Positions 34,195 through 47,279 of a stretch of DNA of 64,000 nt are shown here, piece by piece; the stretch's first letter is position 1, and every line of letters starts with the position of its first letter. Position numbers and translations under genes: made by a program. The notes under the pieces are model-generated. The model worked only from the letters and a program-made list of their open reading frames with translations, was not told where the DNA came from and ran no database searches. The DNA comes from Ulva prolifera (taxonomy: Eukaryota; Chlorophyta; Ulvophyceae; Ulvales; Ulvaceae), in NCBI GenBank assembly GCA_023078555.1, contig CM041200.1, positions 3,046,001-3,110,000 of the forward strand, written 5' to 3'.

Positions 34195-34986
34195 TCATAT
34201 AATTACGTGTGGGGAAGAATGGAGAACCTCGCCGCGCACAGCGTTGATCTCCTCCCCCCCTTCTAACAGTTTCAAACAGAGCCATCGCTGGCCCACATCG
34301 GCACCTAGTGCCTCCAGTTGAGTGTTAACACTCATCACATCACCACAGTAAGACCCAACGTCTCTATTATTCTGTGATAAGGAATTAAACCGACTCCACA
34401 GTCTGTGGATTTCGGCTTCGGTGCTAGGCCTATACTTGGCAGTTAAATAGGCCCATGCTTCACACAGGTGTGACATGCGATAGACAGTCGTCCTATCCGC
34501 GTCAAGCAAAGACATAAGGACCTGTGTCCTCGCCCTAGCATGGACACGCTGTTCGTCCGCAGACGGTATGTGCTGCAATAGATGATCCAGTTCGAACCGG
34601 CCTAACCACAAGAAGACTTTCTGCTCGTACGCAACGAAGCTTTCAGTCTTATAATTCCAATCAGGCAGTTTTCCTTTCGTCAAATCAGGCTCGCTACGTC
34701 CCCGAGATGCTCGCAGCGCTTCGGTCAACGTTTCGAGTGTGATGAGAGACTCAACGTGACCAGCATCGTTCACTACATTAGAGGAAAAGGGAACCTGCTG
34801 ACTACTCTGCCCGGTTTGGGAAGAGTGTCGTGGTCGGATGACTCGTCCGCCACGAAGCAACATGCCGTCGGGCTGTTCCTCGCCAGGGAGCTGCTGGTCA
34901 GCGTCCCCGTCGACTAGTGGCTGCCGATCAGCCTCGTCCTACCTTTCCTCGCGAGGAGAGTTGGCATTAGAGCGATCGAGATTGGA
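34195..34986 (-). pseudogene. Copia gag remnant
   Basis: The 222-codon frame 34863-34195 matches the gag core of the 41.4-kb element (RSEPDLTKGKLPDWNYKTESF, YRPSTEAEIHRLWSRFNSLSQ). The ATG lies at about 34989, but a TAG follows after 16 codons, and the C-terminal CCHC zinc knuckle is deleted. Not functional as it stands. Confidence 0.8.
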
Positions 34987-35294
34987 CATCCTGCAGTAGG
35001 AAAGACGATTCTTTGTTGCGCGCAGCAACTGGCCGATTGATGGCTCGCAAGCCTATAGGTTGAGAAAATAAGCGAACGCGTTCGCTTTTCTCAGCGCTGA
35101 TCATTAAAAACAAGCGTCTCGAATTGTATCTAACAACAATATGCTACGAGGACACATAATGATGCCTGCGCTTGTGACCGCGATCTGAGCGCCGGCAGAA
35201 CAGTGGAATGTCTGCCGTGTCTGCGCACAGACTTTGGCCAACGGCTTCCTGAACATGACCATAACAGACATAACGCTGACATTCATCGATACCA

Positions 35295-35641
35295 TGTCGA
35301 AAATACTACATTCGCGCAGGTCAGACGCGCAGTCTTTATATAGGTCATGTCAGGACAGCCAGTGTTCCATACCTGCTGCGCACAGAGGTAGAACCGAGGA
35401 ACACTAAACGGGGAGATGCTAATACCGTGAAACAGTAAGAAGAAAGGTTACAGAGCGTAGTGTGCACATGCTTATATGCACACTGAACACTCACGGTGAC
35501 GGCGGGAGACCCTCGCAGGATCTCCCTCGCTACACCGGGACAATCCCGCTGGCGGCTTACCCCTGCACTGGATCCGCGGATCATCCGTGCATGGATGCAC
35601 CTGTCACCACATTGCTGCCCGCAGGCTCATGCATTGTGACA
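35295..35641 (-). repeat. 5' LTR of the damaged copia element, with extra terminal duplication to 35682
   Basis: 347 bp; on the plus strand TGTCGAAAATACTAC ... GCATTGTGACA. Directly after it, 35642-35682 repeats the last ~41 bp of the LTR (CTGTCATCACATTGCTGCCCG... ATTGTGACA) with a few changes. This is a small tandem duplication of the LTR terminus or the scar of a second insertion. Confidence 0.85.
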
Positions 35642-35682
35642 CTGTCATCACATTGCTGCCCGCATGCTCATGTATTGTGACA

Positions 35683-37103
35683 GAATGACGAACTGAAAAA
35701 GTAATGATTTGTGGTGTACCGGGCTCCTCGTCGCTGGCGCGACGAGTCGTAAAACAACAATATGTGTCGTCACCTGGTAGGTGCTAGTACAACGACGATT
35801 AAATAATGATTAATGGTTGGCCTGTCCCTATTGGTGCCGGTACGACAACTGTACAAACATGATTGTCTCGTCACAAGCTTAACGCTGGATGCATGGCACT
35901 GAGCCGCAGAGCAAGGCACATTGCACTACACAGCGACTTGTGCCTTTGCAGCGACTTGTGTGGCATCATTCTCGTCGAAAGTTTGTAGAAGTCTGTGATC
36001 GTACGTTTCGGCACCTTCCTAGCAAGCTCGTCGTCAACTGTCATGTCAACACAACCGGATGACTAGCCCATAGTGGCTTCTCAATCGCTAATCAACAACA
36101 AACTGACTGGCAAACTCACGGCGGTGTAACGAGCGACACCAAATGATTCCTTGTGTCCTGTCCGGCAAAGCTTGCAGCAGACAAGTTGTCATCAAACGAT
36201 TTGATTGTCTGTCCCTGTCGCCACCGAAACGACAACTCCACAATAGCAGAAAATAGATTTCGCGTCTCAAACCTGCGGGGCTGGCAACGACTCTTTACGT
36301 TTACTGCGGTATGCATGATCATATGCATGAGCAAAATCCATGCGAAGATTGTGTGCGGCCAGTGTGATTGTGACCGCCGTTGACGTAACTCATCGGCGGC
36401 ATATAGTCAAGTGCCTCCAAGTCTACTGTAAGGCCGTGTTCAGCGGACTGAGCCCTCTTATGTACCAATATGTATCATGAATACATACGTTATATCCCAA
36501 TATGTATCACTCATACATAAGCTAAGCATACATTACATGCTAACATGCATCTATACACCTGCGTTTCATACCATCATGTATCATGTATACATGTTATGTG
36601 CCAATATGATTTGTTTATACACACACAGTATCCAATCAGTGTCATGTACCAACAACCCAGATTGTCGATCGGTACGTGTGGGGGGTACCAAATGTTCTCA
36701 AATATCGGTACATTGTTGAAGCGCGATGTGCCGGTCAACGGTACATATGGGGTTTATTGAATGTTCCCAAATATCCCACACTTTACCAATGAACCGGTCA
36801 CGTACTGTTGTAATGGCCAACTCGATCCGCTCAGAAGCACACATATTCCAGATATGCAGGCACCGGTTCAAGTCGTACACCACATGATGTCATGCATGTG
36901 CAACCCACCGACTCGCGCTGTGGCTTAGCCCGTGCTATGCTATGGTGTATAAGCTTGTGTGTGTGAGAGCGTAGCCAGTCATCGTGTTGCTGGTCTATGC
37001 AGGTAGACTGCCGTATGCTGTGTGTTCTACCCGTCAATACGGAGCAGTGTGCATACTCCAACAGTATGATATGTCAATGTACCGGGGATGATTGCTCACG
37101 TAT
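35683..37103. other. Spacer with repeat fragments left of the gypsy element
   Basis: Contains a hairpin CTCGTCGCTGGCGCGACGAG (about 35732), a minus-strand gag-like remnant (36088-36280, words FRWRQGQTI and LAGQDTRNHL-like), a partial copy of the TGTTA/TAACA LTR family (36303-36440), a run of TATGTAT/ATACAT words (36460-36620), and a local near-duplication GGTACRTRTGGGG...AATGTTCYCAAATATC at 36670 and 36739. No intact gene. Confidence 0.5.
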
Positions 37104-37903
37104 TGTTGTGAGATATCTCTCACACTAGCGCATGCTGGCACAATTAACACCTTTTCTTATATGTGTAGCGACTTGTCCAGCCATGTGGACGGTCGCACAC
37201 GCATAGCTTTTGAAATACCGATCGAGTTGTACACAGTGTGATCACACGTACGCTCAGTGGGCTTACGTGCCTGCACTCGCCACGTGTGACTGCACGCGTC
37301 CACCAGCCTTACGTGCACATTGCATCAGCACTGTGTACAGCCTTCTCCCGGCACAATGTGTCCCGTCATAGGCTTATTATGGCTTTATGCGGCTAGCCGA
37401 ATCGTTACTGCACATATTACGTCTTACTGTGCGCATTACCGCCGTTACATAGGGTCCGCCCGGCGGGCTCTAGGGTTGGCATGCACGATAATATCTGTAC
37501 AGCCACCCAGAGCTGCCCACGAATTACGTGCGCAGCCTTGCTTACACTCATCTCAGGCTCTGTGAGCCACAATTTAAGATCTCCCGCGCTTATGCGGGAT
37601 CTGGGATCCGTGTGGCAGTTATGCGGCACGATTCGGCGAGGCTTGCTTTGACAGGGGGATTGACCTAGGCGCACACACCCCGGTATTTATACCGAGCGCT
37701 TGCTGGGACCAGGCACGCTTGACAGTAGTCTGGTTGGGGCGCCATCCATTTCGGCACTGGCACGTCGCATCCCTGCGTGTGAGTGTACCCCTGCTCTGTT
37801 TGTGCCTATACAGCCCTCGTGCTGCGGCAATCTTGACCCATCACTGCTTCTTCTTACTGCCATCGAGGTTTGTTACCCAAGACCAGACCAATAGGTCTCA
37901 ACA
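37104..37903 (+). repeat. 5' LTR of the gypsy element
   Basis: Starts TGTTGTGAGATATCTCTC, ends GGTCTCAACA. A TATA-like GGTATTTATACC lies at 37681-37692, about 220 bp before the end, the probable promoter. GAGATATCTC at its 5' end is a perfect palindrome. Confidence 0.93.
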
Positions 37904-37939
37904 GGTATCGATTCTGCTAAGTTCCCTGGCCTGATTAAC

Positions 37940-39682
37940 TTGACCGAGGCGCTGCAGATGGCTGGCGACGACGTCACAATGGGCGACACTGCGATTACGT
38001 GGGAAACAGCTCGCGACTCGCTGGTCTCTCCGTCTGAGTGCAATTATTCGCTTGACCAATCCCAGAATCCGGGGCTATCTGCGTTTCCCCAGTCGGATTT
38101 GGATTATATCAGGCGGCTGTTCATGTTGTCGTGGTTACAGTCGTTGTTAGTGGCGAGCGCGGCCGAGTTTGACAAATCTGCGTTCCAGACTGTGAGTAGA
38201 GACGCGCGTCAACTGTTTGTCGAGTCTGCTCTGTCTGCTGATGAAGTGCCGTTCCAGCCACTTGAGCGTAAGCAGTCGGTTTCAGTGTTTGTTTTCTCCC
38301 GTTCACTCTTTTGTAAACAACATAAGCAGTCGGTCGAGGTGCTCAAGCGTGCATTGAAGCCGGCTACGGCGTTTACATGCGGCACGGAGTGGGGCCCTTG
38401 CGATGGCCCGGTGCGTGATCTGCTCAGCCCGGCCGCTATGACCCTTATGGTCTGGTTAGGCCCGAAGTTTGCCCAGCCGTTGCTGGATCTGGCCTATGCG
38501 TTTGCTCCTGATTATAAGAGCTTTGCGCTGGCGTTTCTGACCTGTCCCGTCAAGAATGACCACTTAGGGTTGCTGGGCGTAAAGGAGAGGACCTTGAAGC
38601 TCCGAACCTCGTCTGCCGTGACCAGCCACGGAGCAGCCATTGTTAGCTTGGCCAAGGCGGCCGAGCCTATCATTTATGACATTACTCACGTAGTCTGGCA
38701 CGCGTTTACAAGTGCAAGGTATTGTGTTAAGAACGTGTCCGAGCTGTTTCCCACGGCGCACGTATCCGAGATTACCAAGGCTGAGGCGCTTCATATGATC
38801 AGTACCATTGCTCGGCCAACGTCGCAGCGCAGGTGCAGACCGTCTTACCAATTACATCATCTCTGCCTGAATGCAACCCAAATTTTGCAGACGATCGGTC
38901 TCACAATTGGTTTCGTAGCGCACAGTACACGTTTTCAACCATTAAAATGCCCACAGCCGCCGCTCTACGCGGTGACCCTTTATCAGAGCTGCGTTGGCAC
39001 AAATTTCAGAGTGACGTTTTGCATGCGCGTTCGAATTGTCGACAGCTATCTGAGCGTCAGGTTATTCAACACATCACGACCACATTTTCACGTACTGACC
39101 AGCATTTCTCAGCAGCGCAAGAGGCCGCTCTGAATCCGTCGTGCACGCTTAGACAGTGGCTTGAGGTCATACGTGATTTTTACTTTACAAGTGGCCAATT
39201 TAGGCATAACATTGGATTGGCATGGCAACGTTATGATGCCACTGAGTCTGTCGATTTCAATGAGCTTATTCATCATATTGAAACTTATTACAGATTAATT
39301 TTCCTGGATTATGCACACATGCAAGGCAAACAAAGCCTCCTGGATTTTGCATGCATATTGTTTACGAAGCTTCAGCACCTCATGCAGCCTGCGTGCACAT
39401 CGGCGTTGGCTGGTACTCTACGCATGTTTACGCCATTGTCTACTCTGTTGGAGAAATTTAATGTAGAGCTTAAACCTGTGACGGGCGGTTGTGCACAGAG
39501 CGCGGACGCGACTGCTGTTCACTTTATCACATGGTCCGTCACGCAGCTACAACAAGTGCGTGAGTCAGCAAACACAGTTAAGCGCTTCGCTGGTGACACA
39601 CCGGATTATAATATTGATTATGCCATGTTGCACTCAAAGCGCAAACCGCAGTCACATACCCCCGGCGACGCCAAGTTACAGG
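37940..39682 (+). pseudogene. Gypsy gag, 5' part, frameshifted
   Basis: Open from 37940 to about 38830, then continues in another frame at about 38833-39682, so one frameshift is needed. The protein has no named domain in the first half. The second half (NWFRSAQYTFSTIK, WLEVIRDFYFTSGQF, WQRYDATESVDFNELIHHIETYY) has the helical pattern of retrotransposon capsid. It is cut at codon ...AKLQ by the hAT insertion and resumes at 47328. Confidence 0.7.
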
Positions 39683-40693
39683 TAAGGTCCGCCAACTCCG
39701 TATACGTATGGACCTCCGTATAACGTATGATAATGACATTCCGTATTATTTGAATCCGTTCCACATACGGTTATACGGTGTTGATTATACGACACATACG
39801 GTGGTTGTATACGGCTCTATACGGTGGTCATATACGGTTAAATACGGTCATATACGGTCCTATACGGTGGCCATGTACGGTCATGTACGTATGCATGAGG
39901 CGCTTCGTACGCCTGCTTGACCACTGCACTGCGGCAGCAGCCCGTGGCTAAGCTCGATCAGAACCATTATATGTATGCTGTTGTTGGGCACATTTAGCTG
40001 GTTTCAGGAACGTTGCGCGTTGCTTGCTGTAAGTGTCTTCCGTGCATGATGTCATCTCCTGCATCCGGATCCGCTGCTGATAGCAGTGCGGCAGACGACG
40101 TTGTGCCTCAGCATGATTACGTCAGCGGACCAGATGAGGAAGGCTATCGCAAGACCAGGAGAGATCAGACTTTAGAATGGACAGACAAGACTGCGGACGA
40201 AGTCTACAAAACGTTGCGAATGCGCCAGGCCGCAATAGGTGCAGGTGCAGCTTCCTGGTGGAAGCACATGCTCATCAAGAAAGAGTGGAAGACGGATGTT
40301 TGCTTGTTTAAACAGTCAACGCTGTGCAGCGACGCCATGTCGCATTCGTCATGACCACAATCCTCACAATGTTCACCTGCCACGATGTGTTGTTTATATT
40401 CAAGTGGCATTACCTCAAATAACAAAACGTATTAAACAAGTCAAAGATCTTGTGTATGCTGCTTTGCTCACACCAGGGATGAGAACGCTCTCAAACCATC
40501 AAGCGGCCTAGTTCGTGCCCTCAGTATGCCATCAAACAGGCGTATATGAACATCGTATGGGTCATCAGGGGCATGTACGGCACATCATACGGCTATACGG
40601 TGCATTGTACGCCTTATACGGCAGTTTATACGCCATACGGCGACATATACGGCAATATTGAAGATTCAGATATTATACGACGTAAGAAACGTA

Positions 40694-41046
40694 TGTCACA
40701 ATGCATGAGCCTGCGGGCAGCAGTGTGGTGACAGGTGCACCCATGCACGAACGATCCGCGGATCCAGTGTAGGGGTAAGCCGCCAGCTAGGATCGTCTCG
40801 ATGTAGTGAGAGAGATCGTGCGAGGGTTTCCCGCCGTAACCTTGAGCGTTGAGTGTTCAGTGTGCATATAAGCATGTGCACACTGAGATCTGTAACCATT
40901 CTCATTACTGTTTCCCGGTACTAGCACTTCCCTTCAACATCTCTCGGTTCTACCTCTGTGCGCAGCAGGTATGAGATGTTGGCTGTCCTGACCTGACCTG
41001 AATGAGGACTGCGCGTCCGCCCTGCACAATGATAGCTTTTCTGACA
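40694..41046 (+). repeat. 5' LTR of the young copia element
   Basis: TGTCACAATGCATGAGC ... ATAGCTTTTCTGACA. GTGCATATAAGCATG at about 40861 is the TATA-like core. Related LTRs: 30325-30670 (solo) and 35295-35641. Confidence 0.95.
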
Positions 41047-41353
41047 TGGTATCGATGATGTTAGCGTTTATGTCTGTTTATGGTCTTGTTCAGGAAAGCC
41101 GTCGGCCAATGTCTGTGCGCAGACACGGCGGGCATTCCACTGTTCTGCCGGCGCTCAGACTGCGGTCAAAAGCGCAGGCATCATTTAGCTCTCTCGTAGC
41201 ATATTGTTGTTAGATACAATTCGAGAAGCTTGTTTTAATGATCAGCGCTGAGAAAAGCGAACGCGTTCGCTTGTTCTCTCAACCTGTTTGCTTGCGAGCA
41301 ATCCCACTGGTTAGTTGCTGCGCGCGACAAACAACCATCTGTCCTGATGCAGG

Positions 41354-44300
41354 ATGTCTCTTTCGAACGCCAACTCCAACGCCAACTCTCCTCGCGAGGA
41401 GAGGCGTGACGATGCTGACCAGCAGCCTCTCGTCGACAGGGATGCTGACCAGCAGCTCCCTGACGGAGAACAGCCTGCGGGTATGTTGCTCCGGGGCGGC
41501 CGAATTGTCCGGCCACGACCCTCTTCCCACACTGGGCAGAGCAGTCAGCAGGTGCCCTTTTCCTCTCATGTTGTGAACGATCCTGGTCACACTGAGTCAC
41601 TCATATCACTCGAGACGTTAACCGAGGCGCTGCGCGCATCTCGGGGGCGTAGCGAACCTGATTTGACTAAAGGAAAATTGCCTGATTGGAATTACAAGAC
41701 TGAAAGTTTCGTTGCGTACGAACAGAAAGTCTTTTTGTGGTTAGGTCAGTTCGAATTAGATCATTTGTTGCAGCACGCACCGTCTGCGGACGAACAGCGT
41801 GTTCACGCTAGGGCGAGGACACAGGTCCTAATGTCTTTGCCTGACGCGGATAGGACGACTGTCTATCGCATGTCACATTTGTGTGAAGCATGGTCTTACT
41901 TGACTGCCAAGTACAGACCTAGCACTGAAGCCGAGATCCACAGACTGTGGAGTCGGTTTAATTCTTTGTCACAACACAATAAAGATGTCGCGACATATTG
42001 TGGTGAGGTGATGAGTGTTTACACTCAATTGGAGGCACTAGGTGCCGATGTGGGCCAGCGATGGCTTCGATTGAAACTGTTAGAGGTGGGGGAGGAGTTC
42101 AACGCTGTGCGCGGCGAAGTTCAACACTCCTCCCCTCATGTTATAATAGCCCGTTTGACTGAGCATGCTGATTTGCTCAAACAACAGCGGTCGCTGCAGG
42201 CTAGGTCTGGTACGCCCGCGGGCAAACCAAACCATGGCTGGCGCAAGCAGCACCGTGGTGACGGCCCTGTGGTCGCTGCTCTCGCAGCTGGCCAGGCTCC
42301 TCGCGAGGAGACCAGGACCTGTTTCTTCTGCAAGAAGAAGGGACATTTGCGTGCGAACTGCCCCCAACGCAAACAGGCTGCGGCCAGAGATGTTTGCACT
42401 ATTGAAATGCCTGCCAAGTACCCACAGCCGGACGCGTCCATGCCGTGGAACATCATTGTTGATAGTGGGTCGGACATGCATATAGTAGGAAATCGGGAAA
42501 TGTTCACTGAGTACGGCCCGTGTCAGAAAGTTGCCAATCTCGCGGGACCAGGGCAGCTTTCTATCATGGGTAGGGGAACCATTCAGGTGAACCTAGGTGC
42601 TTATGTGGACAAGCATGGGAACACGCATCCACTGGATGTGGAAATCCCTGGTGTTTACTATGCCCCTGAATGTCCGTACAACCTGCTCAGCACGATGGGT
42701 CTTAGATCAGAGCAGATGTTCCTAGACACGCGTAGAAATGTGTTGTATGTCCCTGGTCTGGGCGATATGGCTACCGGCGTGGAAGATGACGTCAAGTATC
42801 AGGAATTAGATGTAGACGGTCATCCTGTTTTTGCTTTTAAAATGGCGGTGGATACGAAACCCATTCTCGTCGGTGCGCCTGTCAATAGGGGGGTAGTCTG
42901 GTCTAACCCGAGCAGTCCGACCTCAGTTATTGAGGATCAACAGCAGTGGCATCATGTGGCGGTTGCGGCCGTTGACCTGAAGTGACCCAATGCTGGGGGA
43001 GCCGAGGTCCCACATGATGCATACTTGCTGGAACCTGCTTTTCTAGCACACTTGTCTTTTCATCAGTCTAATTGGGTTCTGAAACGTATGCAATCTAACA
43101 GTGAATTTTATGGTCATTTGAATTTGGATGTCGATTCCGAGCCATTGGGGAATCGGTGTCACGGCTGCAGAATTGGCAAGGTGCCTGCGGGTAACTTCTC
43201 TGCCAATGATCGTGAGCTCATGGGTCAGGCCAAGTGGCCTGGTGAGCAACTGCATGCCGATTTAGCTGGTCCTGTCTCTCCGGTAGGAATTGGTGGTGTG
43301 AAATATGTTTTGTTTGTGATGTGTGCCTTTACCCGTTATACTTTCGTGGTAGGTCTGCGCAAAAAGAGTGAGGCTGCGGCCATGATCTCTTATATTATCG
43401 AACGCATTCGGGTGAATGTGGTGAAGCCAGGTGAACCGGGTGTGCGCATCCTACACACCGACAAAGGGGGAGAGTTTATGGTCGCGGCCTTAAAGCTCTA
43501 CCTCCAGCGTCGTGGCATCACTCACCGCTTGACCCCCACAGCCGCTCATCGCTGTAATGGCATGATCGAGAGGAGGATCGGAGTGGCCTTTGAGTCACTC
43601 CGTGCTGTGCTGCTCGCGAGCGGCCTCCCTCTGTTCCTGTGGATAGAATGCCTCGCCAGCGTTGTCCATGGTCACAATCTCACGCCATCGTCGGCATTGT
43701 ACCATGACAAACTGGCGAGCATCCTCAAGGGCCTGAAAGCTCAGCATGCTGTCAATGCGTCTGCGGACGTTGACGAAGCTGAACGGAGCCTGGGGAAGGG
43801 TAAGCGCATGAAAAAGGCCGAGCGCGATAAGTTGAGGGATGAGGAGAAACGCAAGTACAAGTTGCTTGCGACGACAGAATTAGATGAGTTTTTAGTGCGG
43901 TCTTGTGATAAGGATATCATTCCTTATATGGCCTTTTTCCGTGACACCTCCGTTGAGGTGTTCCAAGATCTGCTGCGGCAGCAGCGTCCATGGGGGGTTG
44001 AAGTGTATGCATACCCTAGGGATGACAAGCTGCGGAAGTTGTCCCCGCGGGGTGTGCCTGCATACTGGGTCGGGGCTGGGTTAGGCCCCAGCATGCAGCG
44101 TGTGTACGCCCAGGACGTTCCTGGGGGTAGGGTTTTTGTTGTGCGTCAGGTGATGTGCACTGCGGATCAGATGATCCGGCACGTACGCAAGTACGATGCG
44201 TCCGCCGTTGTGGACAAGAGGGAACCTAAGGAGTTTGCGAACTCCTACACGGTTGCTTTCGAGGGGGACGATGAGGGTGAGCGTGTTACTGACGCTGATG

Positions 44301-46909
44301 TGCCTCCATTCGCGGCAGAGCACACCTATGACGGGGGAGTGTTGCGCCGTCTGCGTGACCAGCTTCACACCCCCCCTGGTCATGGTAGGGTTCCTGTCAT
44401 GGAAATGACTTTCCGGCAGGATAACCCTGAGCCTAGTGAGGCTGTGTATTCTCCACGATTTGGAGCTGGCTCCTCTGCGGAGATTATCCGGCGTCACCCT
44501 GCTAGGGCAACACCGGAAATAGCCAGAGCAGCTTTGCATCGCACGCGTGCAATGTCCAGAGCTGCTGCTCACCCTGCCGTCCCTGCTCCCCCTCGTGTTC
44601 ACGGCGAAGTGTATCATCCTGTCGCCACGCCCTCTCGCACTGCGCGGTATGTTGTCACGCGCAATGCTGTGTTGCACGACCCTGGTGTAGAAGTTGCGTT
44701 CCCCGTCCAAATGTCTGTCAGTGCGTCTGACGAGGACATGGATGAGGATGACGACGGTCCCGGCATCTATGATGACGATGACGAACAGCGCATGGACTAC
44801 ACCGTCTCAGATGATGAAAGAGCTGCGGCTCATCAGAATCTGGAGGCTCAGCGGGTCCGTTTTGGGAGTAATTCGGCAGCGGCCTCAGCATCTGGCGCGG
44901 GGGCAGTTGCTCAGCCCTTGCGAGGAGCTGAGGCGCCGAGGCCCTTCTGGGAGGATGAGCCAGATGAGGTGGAGACCGGATCCGAATTAGGGGGAGAGGA
45001 TCCGGACCCCTCAGCCGCAGTTGGGGTTGATTTGCCTGACGAGGTGAGGGCCATTCCAGCCGCCCTGCCTCGCATTAAAATCAATCCTCTTGTACGCAGA
45101 CGCCTTGTTCCATTGGCTGCGGATGTAGCAGCTGTACAAATGCATGAGCCTGCGGGCTCTGACATTGCTAGTAGTGAAACAGTTGTAGCTGCTATTGATG
45201 TTTCAGCTTGCGATCAGGACACATCAGCCGCGGCTGACTGTGGAGTGTCCTGTGCAGGCCTGAAGCCTCAGCATGTGGAGTCTGGTGAGCAGCAGAGTGT
45301 TCAGCGTCGTGGGTCGCGCCGAGCAGCTGCCGCCAGGAAGCAGAAGGCCTCCTCCGACCCTGATATGCCTTCTATGAAGGAAGGACTTGCGGGTCCGGAC
45401 AGGGATGCATGGCTGCGTGCCATGCAGGAGGAGGTAGATGCACTGGGTGAGCACGGAACCTTCGGGTTGTGCTATCTGCCTGCGGGCAAACGGGCTATCT
45501 CGGGCAAGTGGGTGCTCAAGATCAAGCGTGGGCCTGCGGGGGAGATTCAGCGCTACAAGGCACGCTACGTAGCGCGGGGTTTTTCTCAGGTAGAGGGTGT
45601 AGACTTTTTTGAGACTTGGTCACCTGTTGGGAGCTATGCGACACTTCGTGTGTTGCTGTCAGTTGCTGCTCAGGCAGATTTAGAAATTAGACACATAGAT
45701 ATACAGTGTGCTTTTCTGAATGGTGAGCTGGAGGAGGAAGTGTTCGTTGAACAGCCCCCGTACTTCACTGACGGGACAGCACGTGTATGGAGATTGCATA
45801 AAACCCTGTATGGCCTGAAGCAAGCCGCTCGCGAGTGGCATAAAGCTTTAGTAAAGGTCTTAGCAGAGATGGGATTTGTGTGCGCACAGAGTGATCCCGG
45901 ACTGTATGTTAGAACATCTGGTCTTTGTTTTATCTTTCTGTGGGTCGACGACTTGTTCATATTCAGCGGCACTGCGGGGCTGCAAGAACTTGTCGACATA
46001 ATCCTCACAAAATTTGAAGGTAGAGACCTGGGTGAACTAGCATGGGCACTTGGCACTGAGATCATGCGTGATCGTAAGGCCAAGACAATCACCATGACAC
46101 AGCGAAACAAAATCCATAGCCTGCTTGAAAAGTACAGTATGTCTGATTGTCGAAAGTCTCCCACTCCGTTAGTGCCGCGGCAACAACTGAGGAGTGTGAA
46201 AGAGCACCCGGACCTGGAGAAAGCCAGTGCTGCTGAGCATTCCAGGTTCATGAGTGCTGTAGGAAGCATCCAGTACATTGCAGGAGTGACACGACCTGAC
46301 CTCAGCTATGTGGCACATGCCCTGGCCCGGCACATGTCCAGTAGTCTGAAGGAACATTGGTTGGCTGTGCAACATGTTCTGAGATACCTGCAGTCCACAA
46401 AGAACTTAGGAATAAAATTTGTAGGCTCTGAGGGACACGGGTGTTTGATAGAGGCTTATTCAGATGCAGATTTTGCGAACTCTGCTGATCTGAAAAGCGT
46501 GTCTGGTATGGTTATTCGGGTGTATGGGAACTGTGTTCTCTGGCGTTCGAAGAAGCAGAGTATAGTGGCTGGGGATACAACAGAGGCTGAACTCATCGCG
46601 ATGAGTGCAACAGCCAACGAGTTAATGTGGGTGAAGCAGTTGCTTCTCGACCTAAAACTCGTCCCGTATAAGCCAACTCTGTGGGGTGATAATAAAAGTG
46701 CCAATATCCTGGCAGTGAATGCTGTGTCCACTGACAGATCCAAGCACATTCGTGTGCGGCACTTGCGAGTGCGGGAATATGTCCAGATGGATGAACTTAA
46801 GGTAGCATGGGTGGGCACTGTTGATCAGTTAGCGGATGTGTTTACCAAAGTGCTGCCCGGACCTGCTTTGTTAGAAGTTCGTAATAAACTCCAGCTAGTG
46901 GAGACGTAG
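41354..46909 (+). CDS. Copia gag-pol polyprotein, open except for one in-frame TGA at 42983-42985
   Basis: 1852 codons from ATG 41354 to TAG 46909. Gag core to about 42300; CCHC zinc knuckle CFFCKKKGHLRANC (about 42320); protease IIVDSGSDMHIVGN (about 42450); pre-integrase H...CHGCRIGK (about 43050-43180); integrase catalytic residues in HADLAGP, HTDKGGEF and MIERRIG; acidic linker DEDMDEDDDGPG (about 44735); RT (ISGKWVLKIKRG, FLWVDDLFIF as the YVDD-box variant); and RNase H (EAYSDADFAN, DTTEAELIAMS). The TGA falls between protease and integrase, after codon 543; the damaged sister element has an arginine codon at the same place. It may be a nonsense mutation or, less likely, a readthrough stop. 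Confidence 0.93.
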
Positions 46910-46926
46910 CAGGGTTTATGGGGGAG

Positions 46927-47279
46927 TGTCACAATGCATGAGCCTGCGGGCAGCAGTGTGGTGACAGGTGCACCCATGCACGAACGATCCGCGGATCCAG
47001 TGTAGGGGTAAGCCGCCAGCTAGGATCGTCTCGATGTAGTGAGAGAGATCGTGCGAGGGTTTCCCGCCGTAACCTTGAGCGTTGAGTGTTCAGTGTGCAT
47101 ATAAGCATGTGCACACTGAGATCTGTAACCATTCTCATTACTGTTTCCCGGTACTAGCACTTCCCTTCAACATCTCTCGGTTCTACCTCTGTGCGCAGCA
47201 GGTATGAGATGTTGGCTGTCCTGACCTGACCTGAATGAGGACTGCGCGTCCGCCCTGCACAATGATAGCTTTTCTGACA
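46927..47279 (+). repeat. 3' LTR of the young copia element
   Basis: Identical by eye to the 5' LTR over 353 bp. Followed by the TSD ACGTA, then the last 40 bp of the hAT element. Confidence 0.95.

Larger units (their letters stand above)
31161..35682 (-). mobile_element. Damaged Ty1/copia retrotransposon, minus strand
   Basis: Reading on the minus strand: 5' LTR 35641-35295, a primer-binding-like TGGTATCGATGA just inside it, gag, protease and integrase, then a junction directly into the last ~55 bp of a 3' LTR (31216-31161, ending ...CTTTCTGACA). Reverse transcriptase, RNase H and most of the 3' LTR are deleted, as is the gag zinc knuckle (near 34110-34140). The gag start frame also meets a TAG after 16 codons (about 34939). 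No target-site duplication is visible, consistent with later rearrangement. Close relative of the intact element at 40694-47279. Confidence 0.9.
40694..47279 (+). mobile_element. Young Ty1/copia retrotransposon (identical LTRs, TSD ACGTA)
   Basis: 6586 bp. LTRs 40694-41046 and 46927-47279 (353 bp each) read identical. Flanks are ACGTA at 40689-40693 and 47280-47284. A primer-binding-like TGGTATCGATG adjoins the 5' LTR at 41047, matching the first 7 bp of the common initiator-tRNA-Met site TGGTATCAGAGC. A purine-rich ATGGGGGAG precedes the 3' LTR. Domain order gag-protease-integrase-RT-RNase H makes it copia. It sits inside the hAT transposon and is the innermost, youngest layer of the nest. 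Confidence 0.96.
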
